64,000 nt of DNA from assembly GCA_030544235.1 (NCBI GenBank), contig CM060465.1, forward strand, positions 8,487,001-8,551,000. The letters are read 5' to 3'. Position 1 is the stretch's first letter. Every line of letters begins with the position of its first letter. Source of the stretch: Lepturacanthus savala. Its lineage: Eukaryota > Chordata > Actinopteri > Scombriformes > Trichiuridae. Below, piece by piece: positions 29,031-47,400 of the stretch. The notes beneath the pieces were generated by a model that did not search any database, was not told the origin of the DNA, and worked only from the letters and a program-made list of their open reading frames with translations. The position numbers and the translations under genes are program-made.

Positions 29031-29357
29031 CTGCAACAATTAGTCAATTAATTGATTAGTTGCTAACTATTGCATGAATAACCAACTATTTTGATCATCA
29101 ATCAATCGATTTCAGTCATTTTTAAGAAGAAAATGTAAAAAAAAGTTCTCTGGTTCCAGCTTTCCAAATCTGATTATTTTCTTGTTCGTCAGACTGTTGG
29201 TCTGGACATAAAAAGACATTTTTGGGTTTCCATCTTTGGCTTCAGAAAACAGTGATTAACTTTTTACACCATTTTATTAACCAAACAACTAATTGATTAA
29301 TCATTTCAATCATTCGATTAATCGAAAACTGTCAATTATCAAAATAGTCGTTAGTCC
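29031..29357 (+). repeat. Inverted-repeat element (MITE), family B copy 1
   Basis: It starts AGAGCTGCAACAATTAGTC and contains the family blocks CTGGTTCCAGCTTTCCAAAT, GTTGGTCTGGACATAAAAAG and AAACAGTGATTAACTTTT, ending with ATCAAAATAGTCGTTAGT. The right terminal repeat is cut off. Confidence 0.65.
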
Positions 29358-29429
29358 CCCCCTATTACCCTGTGATTCCCCCCTAATCAGGACCCTAGGT
29401 ACCAAAACTCTTATATTATATCTAGACCA

Positions 29430-29684
29430 GTAGTCTCTGGTTCCAGCTTCTCAAATCTGATTATATTCTGGTTTATTTAGTCTTTTATAATAGTAAACTG
29501 ATGAATTTGGGGTTTTGGACTGTTGGTCTGGACAAGAAAAGGATATTTTAGGTTGAATCTTCAGCTTTAGGAAACAGTGATCAACATTTTAAACCATTTT
29601 ATGAACCAAACAAACAATCGATTAATCGAAATAGTTAATAGATCGACTATCAAAGTAGTCATCAGTTGCAGTTGCAGCCCTAGT
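29430..29684 (+). repeat. Inverted-repeat element (MITE), family B copy 2
   Basis: Same orientation as the copy 70 bp upstream. It carries CTCTGGTTCCAGCTTCTCAA, GTTGGTCTGGACAAGAAAAG and GGAAACAGTGATCAACATTT, and ends in AGTTGCAGCCCT, the inverted form of the AGAGCTGCAAC start of copy 1. Its own left end is missing. Confidence 0.65.
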
Positions 29685-30949
29685 GGATTAGGTGGATTAG
29701 CTCGCTCCCTCCTCCAGGCTGCTGCAGCTTACACGGAGAGTCAGTCAGGATGCCAAAGAGTCACGGGCAAAGCTGGAGTTTTATCTCCTCTTTCACTCCG
29801 CTCCCCTCCTTCCACCCCGCTGACGTCAGCCACCCAGACCACACGACTCTGCTGCAAAACAGCACACCTGCTGGCTTCACAGTCCATCTGGCCCAGCTCC
29901 ATCTCTGGCTCGGCTCTCCATGCCCAAAAAACACAGGTCTGTTTACAACCTGGGCACAGTCACGATCCTGCAGCAATCGCTGTATCTATTTCCCCACTCT
30001 TTGTGGGGAGAAGAAAGGAGCGATTACAGGATGTGACCTGCTGAGGACAACAATCGGAAGTGGCAAGAATCAGGCATGTCATTGTTCCACGTAGCAGGTT
30101 TTATACCTTGGGCTGCTTTAAACGAGTATATAGCCGACTCTACATGTTGCTGACTAGTCAAGAGGAGTCTCTGTGGATTTCTTCACAGCCACTTTCAAAC
30201 AACCCTGCAGCATCCACACAAAAGCAAAAGAATCGTCTTGTAATTGTTGTGACGGGCCCTCTCACCTGCTTCTGATGCAATCAGCGTGAACGTGAAAACT
30301 ACACGATCATCAAAGAAAGGCGGAGACAAAAAGGAAGTGAAAGGATGTTACTGTCTATCTCTATATTACCATAAGTTCTTTAATGGTCACACATGCCATT
30401 TAAATGCCTCATGTTGCAAGTGGAATTCGGAATTCTAAATCATCATTTTGGTAGCATAGTTTTTAGCTGCTAGCAGTGTAGCAAGCAGGACATGGTGTAA
30501 CTTTGCAGGCATGTTCTCAAGAAGAACGACCACGGGACACCCTAATGTCAGAGGTACAAGCAACATAAATGACAACAAAAGGTCCCAACAAGCAGTGTTC
30601 ACTATCTCAGGCTTTAAGACACATTGGAGAACAACACTGCCAAAGTGCCCTTTCAGCCCTTCATTTCAGAGTGTAATGTGCTTTTTGGCATCAACTTGAG
30701 CTTCAGGGGGAAAATGCCATTTCTGTCCCACACACAGCTCCCTGACCGTCTCAAAGCCGAATTATTGATGTGTTCTGGCAATTGTGGGTCAAGCCAGGCA
30801 AATATGTCCACCTGAATTAGGCTTATGTTATTTCTGAAATGACAAAAAAATAACTCTTAAAGGTTTACAAAAGCAGACAGTGGGACATGCGTCCACCTCT
30901 GCTCAGACACAGGCGCTCCTGTCTGATCCAGTCCTCAGGATTCAATCGC
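29685..30949. other. frmd5 intron just downstream of exon 1; contains a palindromic CRE
   Basis: A GC-richer stretch (29,690-30,060) contains a perfect cAMP-response element TGACGTCA at 29,821-29,828, about 1.2 kb into the intron. A 155-codon open frame spans this region on the plus strand and overlaps the family B repeat, so it is not a gene. No other feature was found. Confidence 0.4.
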
Positions 30950-31460
30950 TATTCGCAGGAGCTGCGGCCGACAGGTGACTCACCTGAATGGTGCACGTAT
31001 ATTCCGTATCATCCAGCAGCCTGACGGTGCAGCTGTATTCCCGCTCAAGATTCCTGATGCTGCCGCTCATGAATCGGCTCAACATCTTCTCGGAGGATCG
31101 CTGCTCTGCGTCTCTAAAGGACCCAGAACAATAAAACTCAAGACCAGCGCGCAACTGAATGTCACATTGACCACATCCCCCGGTCTCCCGAATGACCAGC
31201 AGCCACGGATTCCGCCGCCGAGGCGCGCACCATCGTGGTCCCGTTAAGTTTCGGTCGCAGACGAGGCCCCGTCGCCGAGAGCACAATCCGAAGATGCCCG
31301 CATCCGCATCCAGAGGAGGCGGCCGCTCAGCTTCTTCGCTCCGATCCGAGGCGTGCGTCTGTGGCCAAACCGCGGATTAGGCTATTATCTCTCACCATTC
31401 ACCGCCGCCACTTCAGCGAGCGGGCGGGTCCCGGCGAGAACTGACGTGGGAGTGAACCAA
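30950..31460 (-). promoter_or_regulatory. CpG-rich region around the frmd5 first exon
   Basis: Between about 30,950 and 31,460 the sequence becomes GC-rich with many CpGs (for example 31,200-31,450), in sharp contrast to the AT-rich surroundings. It overlaps the first coding exon of frmd5 and extends upstream of it. This is the usual signature of a vertebrate CpG-island promoter. No TATA box was identified, and the transcription start cannot be fixed from sequence alone. Confidence 0.7.
30984..31085 (-). CDS. frmd5: FERM domain-containing protein 5, first coding exon (rest of gene lies beyond the window's left edge)
   Basis: The exon encodes 34 residues beginning MLSRFMSGS and ending EYTCTIQ. 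As I recall it, this matches the N-terminus of FRMD5: a short basic leader followed by the first beta strand of the FERM F1 lobe (CTVRLLDD...YTCTIQ). It ends in a consensus donor (CAG, then GTGAG at 30,983 downward), phase 0. FRMD5 is a membrane-associated FERM protein linked to cell adhesion and p120-catenin/integrin signalling. The ATG at 31,083-31,085 was chosen because it matches the family start; an upstream in-frame ATG near 31,284 would add residues that look like CpG-island sequence. No second FERM exon was found at lower coordinates, so 1-30,983 is taken as intron 1. Teleosts often keep two copies (a/b), and I cannot say which this is. FRMD3 is a poorer match. Confidence 0.88.
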
Positions 31461-32279
31461 CGGGCGCGTGACGAGGCGTCTTCGTCCAGTATTGTTTTTT
31501 TCCCCAGTACGCAGCAATTCATCCCGACAAACAGCTAACCAGGTCACTCTGGAGATATTTAAGACGTGCTTATGTTTGAGAAAGATTTATTGTATTTATA
31601 TTGCAAAACCACTGCAGTGTCTCACCATGTTTTAACCAAATTCTACGGGAATATCATAAAAATCATGACAATATATGACATTTTCACTTAGTTATTTAGA
31701 AATTCCATTCCAGAAGAAATAAATTCTGAATATAAACTATGCGTAACTATTAACTTTTATTTTCAAAAATCTAAACCCAAAGTTGGGTTTGAAATGCATT
31801 TTGTTTAGAAATAAGTATAATATTTTTTCTTTCAAAGTCACACAGAGACGAGCACCTTTTGTCAATATTCACAAGATGGGGCGTGTTTGACCGCCACCTG
31901 CAGGTCAGATGGCGTTAGTGCGCTTAAAAAAAGCCGTAGTGCCCCCCATGTGGCCCACTGTATGAAAACAATGCAGATAATGAACATGCATGCGGGGATG
32001 GATTGGCCTTCGGGGTTTTAAAAGAAATGAACAGCGGTATTTTAATTTTTATTAAGGTTTAATTTATTTACACTATAATTTTCAGAACGACTATACATTA
32101 GGGGTGTATATACAACCATTGTAGTCTATATTATTAGAAGTATATCTGTACTGTATAGATCCCATGCCCATATTACACATTTCACATTAAAAATTGTATA
32201 ATTGTGTGTCGATGGTGCGACTAATGTCGCAAGAGTGAATAACTGAACGGAAAAGTACAGTTCCTCCTATTCGAACTTC
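31086..32279. other. Intergenic: frmd5 upstream region
   Basis: The first 375 bp belong to the CpG-rich promoter. From about 31,560 the sequence is AT-rich with no recognisable gene. A short GC-richer patch at 31,870-31,960 contains E-box-like CACCTG but no clear unit. Nothing else is supported. Confidence 0.6.
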
Positions 32280-32351
32280 TGCCGTGACCCGGATTCGAAC
32301 CGGGGTTGCTGCGGCCACAACGCAGAGTACTAACCACTATACGATCACGGC
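32280..32351 (-). tRNA. trnH-GUG: tRNA-His (anticodon GTG)
   Basis: Read on the minus strand from 32,351, the 72-nt sequence folds as a full cloverleaf. The 7-bp acceptor stem GCCGTGA/TCACGGC is perfect, the D arm carries an A-box (TAGTGGTTAGTACTC), the anticodon loop is TTGTGGC with anticodon GTG, and the T arm/B-box is GGTTCGAATCC. The discriminator is A at 32,280; the extra 5' G of mature tRNA-His is added after transcription. No intron is present. A TTTT pol III terminator lies downstream at 32,254-32,251. It stands alone between frmd5 and the paracaspase gene. Confidence 0.95.
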
Positions 32352-32454
32352 GAGCTACCTGGAACTGGTGCAGTAGGGGGTGAATTTATGCACATGAAGG
32401 AGGGAGACAACCGAACACGTGTTACTGTTTATTGAGTTATGTTGTTTAAGTCAA

Positions 32455-32705
32455 GGGCGACACGGTGGACCAGTGGGCAGCGTTGTTAAAAAGGGCGCAG
32501 GGCTAAATCCTTTGCTGATACCTCTCTGTGGAGTTTGTCTGTTCCGGCTTCTCCCACAGTGAATTAGAGACTGTAAACTGCCTGTAGTGTGTGAGTGAAT
32601 GGTGTGTGTGTGTGCTGGCGACCTGTGTGGTGTATTCCTGCCTCTGGGATTGGCTCCAGTAGACCCCGTGACCCTGGTGAGGAATAATGATATAAGGAAT
32701 AAAGT
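32455..32705 (+). repeat. Degraded tRNA-like SINE
   Basis: The start (GCGACACGGTGGACCAGTGG) resembles the tRNA-like head of a very common fish SINE with an A-box. The middle keeps the GTGGAGTTTGTCTGTTC block. The end keeps the tail GATTGGCTCCAGTAGACCCC followed by GACCCTGGTGAGGAATAA. The B-box area is eroded. The same tail appears alone at 7,725-7,840. Family naming is from memory; the recurrence within the window is directly visible. Confidence 0.6.
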
Positions 32706-34635
32706 ATAGATAAATTCAGGTAAATTCAATTTTGACCATGATTGAACTTGATATGACTTAAAAGTCAGTTCTTGGACCGTGGTGAAGATTTACTAAGTCA
32801 GGTTTCTGCGCCTTGTGCGTAAACGAATAAATGTAAGTGCACAGAGGAGAGGAGTGACGCACTTATCTAGTTTTCATAGAAAAACAAATAAAACTGTCAT
32901 AGAGTCATTGTCATTGGATACTTCTTAAAAATACATATTCATAGATCTACCCATCTTGTGATTACATCCATTCGCTGCTTTAATATCTCATTTTCAAGCA
33001 TACATCACCTTTGCATGTAAGATGGTTATTAATGTTATGTAATGGTTATTTCCACAAAAAATCATTCGCAATAAATGGATTGATGCTGCTGTGGTAACAC
33101 TTTACAAATACATCAAATGCCACAACATTCCATATTCTATAGGGGACAAATGAGTATGAGGAAGTAGAATAGATCACAAACCTGATAATTCATGAACTGT
33201 TAATAAGTTGCCTAAGTTCCTCATAATTCCTAGTAAGTACAGTAGCTAATGATGGGTGACTAGAGATCACACATCATGTATTAATGAATCATTAGGTAAA
33301 AATTCACGAATGTCTGTGAGTACTTCAGACTTCCGCTTTCTTCATAAGTCACATGACTTACTTCCATTGTGAAGTTCAGGCTGGGAGGCAGGCAGGAAAA
33401 GGAAGTGACATGTATGTGCTACTGATACATAATATTTTACGCTGATACACCAAATAAATATTGAGAATGTATAATGATAATATAGACAATAATACAAATA
33501 AATAAATAGAAATCACAAATCTGGCCTTAAAAGATGTTTTCTTATGCTAATTTACTATTTTTTTCTTATTACAATAATAAGTTTTCTTGTTCAAACATTA
33601 GAACATTGGAAAATTAGAAGTTCCAGTAGAGTTTCAGATACCTCATCTGATGACATGATGAAACACAGCATACACACGTGAGGGAAAAAATCAACACAGA
33701 TTCTACCTGTACTTTCTATTACTGCTGCATGAGTTGTAGTGATGTAATGGTTAAATGAATAGGAGAAATGCAGAGGAAAGAACATTAACCTGAAACTCCA
33801 CATTAAATAATCTGATGAGTGTTTGATGTTTTTTTTGTATTACAACATAACTGCATTGAAACAATAAGATAAGATTTTTATCTCTCATCTAAGTCTCAGT
33901 TATGCAAATCCTGTAGTCCTGCGCAAAAATGCACTTATAGGTTCTTCCAAAGCCAATATGAGGCATCTGCAGCCAAATTAGTCAAATCTAGTAGATATCT
34001 TTCAACATTAAAGTCATTTTAGTGGCAAATTCCGTCTTTTTGTTACTGTACTTCTACACAGCTCAACAGTAAACACTGAGGGAAAATAAAGAGGAATAGA
34101 CAGAATAAGGAGGAACGATTACAGAATGGACAACCTATTTCAATGTTTCATTATTCACCTTCCTGTTGATTTTAGACAGACTTGTAAATTGCAAACCTGT
34201 CCTTAATGCTTATATAACATATCAGCATGTTTCGAAAGTCTTGACATTGAAATAGTGATGAAAGTAGTAGGTTTTATTAGATATATTATTGACAACAATT
34301 ATAAATTAGGCTAGCCAGCTTGCCATTGCTAAAAAAGTGTCATACACAAGTAATGTTTTTTCCCCACATATCATACAATTTGCAATTAAATCAGTGCTGA
34401 GCAAAGTTAAGTGTTAATGTCTCTTCAGTGTTCAGCTAAGAATTGAAGGCTGGTGAAAGCCAAACATAAACCACAGTCATTTACATACTCAATCATCATC
34501 ATAATCGACTAATGACTAGTAAGATGCATGATCTAGAATTAAGAATAGAATTAAGTTAGAATTAAGTAACTCCTAATCACATCAGTAAAAATGCATCAAA
34601 AGTTAAAACTGTTTCTTTAATAGTACCGGAAAGGT
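32706..34635. other. Intergenic: between the SINE and the paracaspase 3' end
   Basis: AT-rich sequence with no gene seen. About 33,090-33,310 resembles an old interspersed repeat beginning GGTAACACTTTACAAAT. The paracaspase 3' untranslated region probably occupies the right end, down to a possible AATAAA signal at 34,278-34,273 (minus). Confidence 0.45.
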
Positions 34636-42962
<8,327 letters not shown>

Positions 42963-43925
42963 GGACGCATGTGGAGCCTCTTTTCCTGATATTACGGTAA
43001 CAAATAATCTGCCTCATTTTGAGCTGTGGTGCAGGTTCTGCAATCTGAAGTCGAAGCGAAAATCTGAACACTCATACCGGGCCAGTTAAATTAATTATAC
43101 ATTTATTTATTTATTTATTAATTCGAGATTCATGATTTTAATGACGTTTTCAATTTCAGCATTTATAAAGTGTTATTTTTTGCCAAATAATATATTCACA
43201 AATAATTTTGTTGCATCAATTTTGTTGCATCATATAATATATTACAAAAACATATTTTAAAAACTGTCACAGCCAAGTTAAGCAGCAGTGAGTTATAAGT
43301 AAACATAATAGGCCAGGTAACAATGATTATGCCAAAAAAATCTGTTTTATGAAATACAATTATTCAATTAGAAATTAAATTTAAAAACACAACTACCTAA
43401 GCACCACCCAAGAGCTATCCAAAACTATAACTTATTAAAATTAATTCAGTTTATTAAAATATTAATTCTAAAATAAACCCTATCAATGAATCAAAGTGTG
43501 GCTTTTATGATCTTGTTTTGTCTAATTGATGTGAAATGTGAGCAGCAAGTGGGTCACTATGTTTTGACCATGTGTTGCAATACAAAGTGAAGGGGGCTGT
43601 CCTTAAGCAGCTCTTGAGTAAAGCATTGATCATAGGTCGTCATCATCTACATCATGAACCGTATACAACAGACATGTTTGGAAGGTTCACATCCAGTCCT
43701 CTACAGTGTCTCACCAAGATGGGACACGTTTTCCAATTTATTAAGATTGATTGAAAGGAAGCAATGATACTTTTATAGTAGGACCACTGACAAAATGACA
43801 GAGTATTTGTTTGTTTAAATGATTAACATTCACTCAATACTCAGTTTAGTTTTTAGGCTTCTTTGTTAAGTCTTAAGACTAGTTTCGGAAAATCTGATGT
43901 GCTCTTGCACCTATTTGTGGGCCTG
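42963..43925. promoter_or_regulatory. Shared upstream region between the divergent paracaspase and alpk3 genes
   Basis: About 1 kb separates the two head-to-head starts. The left part (42,740-43,080) is moderately CpG-rich and fits the paracaspase promoter. The middle is AT-rich and featureless. The right end leads into the TATA/MEF2 element of alpk3. Shared regulation is possible but not shown. Confidence 0.5.
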
Positions 43926-43935
43926 CTATAAATAG
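43926..43935 (+). promoter_or_regulatory. TATA box overlapping a MEF2 consensus site (alpk3 promoter)
   Basis: CTATAAATAG matches both a TATA box (TATAAATA) and the full MEF2 binding consensus YTAWWWWTAR. It lies about 100 bp upstream of the splice donor of an inferred 5' untranslated exon, and some 30 bp before a plausible start near 43,957. Since ALPK3 is a heart and skeletal-muscle gene, a MEF2-type core promoter fits its expected expression. Binding has not been shown. Confidence 0.6.
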
Positions 43936-43956
43936 GGCCCTTCTGGCAACACATGC

Positions 43957-44031
43957 GTGTCTATGATAGGCAGTTACACAGACTTTCTTCACAGTCTCAG
44001 GCTCCAAAGCAACACCGACAACAAGTAAATG
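43957..44031 (+). other. alpk3: Inferred 5' untranslated exon of alpk3
   Basis: This stretch begins about 30 bp after the TATA box and ends in a strong donor (AAATG, then GTAAGT) at 44,031/44,032. The next acceptor, with a long pyrimidine tract and CAG, precedes 44,329, which starts the exon holding the alpk3 ATG. It contains an ATG at about 43,963 opening a 21-codon upstream reading frame, and a second ATG at 44,029 that would span the splice. The start position is an estimate. Confidence 0.5.
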
Positions 44032-44469
44032 GTAAGTTGCGATATTGACCAAGTTGTGTTTGGACTAAGAAACACCTGAATTGCATGGAGGACACTCCAG
44101 AAAATAACATGTTAAAGGTTTGTGTTTGACCACTAACAGCCCTTCTACAACCTGATAGCTGAGCCTATTTATAACTTGCTCCAATTTGTTTGGTCAGAAA
44201 GGACAAGCATTGAATCTCAACTGTGGTTTTGAGCTTTTTATCAGCAAACTTTTACTTCATAGTTTCTTTTAGTACCATCCCACAAATAGTTTTACCATTC
44301 TGAAGTGTTTTTATTTTTTCTTTTCCAGGATCTTTTTCATGGATAACACAATTCAACTCTGAACCGGGACAGTGAACTTTGACAAGCAGTGGATACAGAG
44401 TCGTTTTGTGCTGTAGGTGATACATTTAACTCGGATCTTACTTCTTTTTGTGAATTACTTCAGTGGACA

Positions 44470-47400
44470 ATGACTTCCAGGAGGCCAATGACCCGATCTT
44501 TTTCCGGCAATGGGAGGACAAGCAGCTTCAGTGAAGAGGAGGGCAACTCTTCCAACGGCCGCTCAGAGAGCCGCAAAACTTACCTCTCGGATGTTAGGCC
44601 TGAAAACAGGTAGACAAGCTTCTTTATGATCCAAGTATGCAGAGCATGTAAATAAACATTGATATTGTGTGGTGGTCAAGGTAAAAAAAACATCTGGGTC
44701 AAGTAGATAAAACACAAAAAACACAAAACTTCAAACTAAAAATTAAAATTAATTTAGTTAGAGTAAATAATGAAGCAGCTCAAACTATAGATCTTTACTC
44801 CATATTGTCATTATCATATAAATTATGCATGCTTCAGTTCTTAATTAATAAACCATGAAAATAACATAAGTCCATGGTAAAGTCCATTTGAAACAACCGG
44901 AAACCGTGAGTATCTAACTTTTGCATTATAAGGCCTTTTTCTGGCATAAATGTACTGTTTATACAGGCAGGGCAAAACATTGGGAGGAATTTGATTGGAC
45001 CATTAACAAGTAGACGTTTCCCATCATGTGCAGAACGAATCAGACAGCAGCTTACGTTCAGCTTACATTCTATCGTGGAGGACCACCTCCTTTGATTGAC
45101 ATGTGGATGTAATGATACTACTGGTTAAAAATTGCTCTGGGCAAGATGTTATGAAGTTATGTGTGTGTGTGGGTGTGTGTGTGTAAACTATTATTATATT
45201 CATATTATTATTATATTTGGCAAATATTGTTGAATATGTGAACAATGTGATCAGGGAGGTGACCTAAATGGTTTAAAACAACATTTTTAATTTTAGGTGG
45301 ACTGACTTTACAGAGGAGAGCCATTATCAATTAAATTATTTTATTTAGATGCGTTCCACATACACAGATCTTTATTAATACTTAACGTCCCTTCATTTGC
45401 CTCCTCTCTGAATAGCTATTCAAGGTATTCTCACTACAGGCCAACGAGGTAATCTTTCTTTTGAAACATTCCTCCCAACTAACATTTTAACCACACGAAA
45501 AAGGTTCACCCCAAGAATGAAACTACACAAGTTTTAACAGAAATGAAAGTGTCCAGTGTTGAGTTCAGTTTCAGTGATCAACATCAGTTTCCGTGTTGGA
45601 ATGACAACTTTGTTTTGCTTGGCATTTCTCTGTGTCTCTCTTTCATAATCTCTTCACTACCAGAAGTTCCCATTAACATCCTTTCGTCTTAATCAAGCAA
45701 GTAATAATAATGTTGTGAAATGATACTGGAATGAAAAGCGAAATGAATAGTGAGAACAGGATACTCTGATGCAGTATTGATTTCTTCCAGGAGCACATTG
45801 TGCAGTGTTATGGCTCAGCTGACAGAGGACATACAGCCGTCCTTTGATACCACCGTCAAATCCAAAGCAGTGTCCGAAAACTGTAATGTGAAGTTCAGCT
45901 GTGTAGTATCTGGTAAGTCTACTCTGAACACACCACTGTGTGTGTGTGTGTGTGACACACCACTGATTATTTTTTAGAAAAACCTTTCGGATGTGAGGAG
46001 GCACATTGTGACTGACTGACTAAATAAAGTTCATTCATATTGATAGGTTACCCGGCTCCAGAACTGAAATGGTATAAAGATGATTTGGAACTGGACCGCT
46101 ACTGTGGACTCCCAAAGTATGAAATTCACCGTAATGGAAAAACCCACACCCTTCATATTTACAAGTATGTAAGATGACCTTTCAATAATACTCCACTGCA
46201 TCTTCTCGTATTTTGTAGTCATTGTAGTGTCAGGATAACAGGTGTTTCTCTTTTCAGCTGCACACTGGATGACGCAGCCATTTATCAGGTCTCAGCCAGC
46301 AATAGTAAAGGCATCGTATCCTGCTCAGGGGTGTTGGAGGTTGGCACCATGAACGAGTACAAGATCCACCAGAGGTTCTTTGCCAAGCTCAAGCAGAAAG
46401 CAGAGAAGAAGAAGAAAGAATCCGAGGCCCTCACCAAAAAGGAGGATAAAGAAAACCTTCAGGGAGCGAAACCAAGGGGGAGCCCAGAGCCTCCTCCAAG
46501 GAAGCGAGCCCTCCCACAACAGGAGAAGATCCCAGCAGTCAAGGAGCCTGAGGCTGTGGAGCATCTGGGGGCTGCTGCTGCTGCACAACCCAACGGAGTC
46601 AGCTCTGAAGTCAAGGAACTGGCTCCTGTGACATCCATAGACAGCGGCCTGGAGAAGGAGATGCCTCCATCTGATATAACCTTGACCAAAAAGAAGATAA
46701 AGTTAACTCCAGCATCTAATGGTGTAGATGCTGGAGTTAACAGCAGCAGCATTAGTAGAAGTCAGATGATTGGGAATGGAGGTGTGAACTGTTATGATGG
46801 AGGAATGAGTTTGTCCCATTTTTTGGCAGAGGCTCTCCAGTCCCAGGCTGCTGATGAGAAGCAAAACTCACCACAGGTGGAGAAACCGAGGGAGATGGAT
46901 AAACCCATTGTAAATGTCAGTATGGAGCCAGAGAGGAAGCAAAAAGAGACAGTAGAACAAGAAAAAAGACTACAGGAAGAGTATGAGAGAGAGAGAAAGA
47001 GAGAACAAGAATTGGTCATAGAGAGGGAGAACGAACGGCTGTTGGAACGAGGTTCTGAAAGCAAGCATCATGGCAAAGTCCATAAGGATCACATCCAGAC
47101 GTCGATCTCCTCCATGCTGCACACAGTCAAAGACTTCTTCTTCGGTAAGGGTAAGAAGGACTCTCATGACCACGTTGAGAACCAGTGGAGAGAGTCGCAG
47201 CCTCCTCAAACTCCGCCCTCGTTTCACCTGCAGCCAGAACATCGTCCGGTGGTGGACGAGCCCCTCCCAGAGGAGGTTGTTTCCATGGAAACTGATACAC
47301 CCAAGGTGCCTTCAGGAACCATGGCTATAGAACAACAGTCAGTGTCACCAGGGCTGTTAATACAGCACAAACATAACATTAATGTCCAACACATAGACCT

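Noticed and set aside
29577..30044. 155-codon plus-strand open frame
   Set aside because: It starts inside a family B repeat and continues through GC-rich DNA where open frames are expected by chance; no domain is visible.
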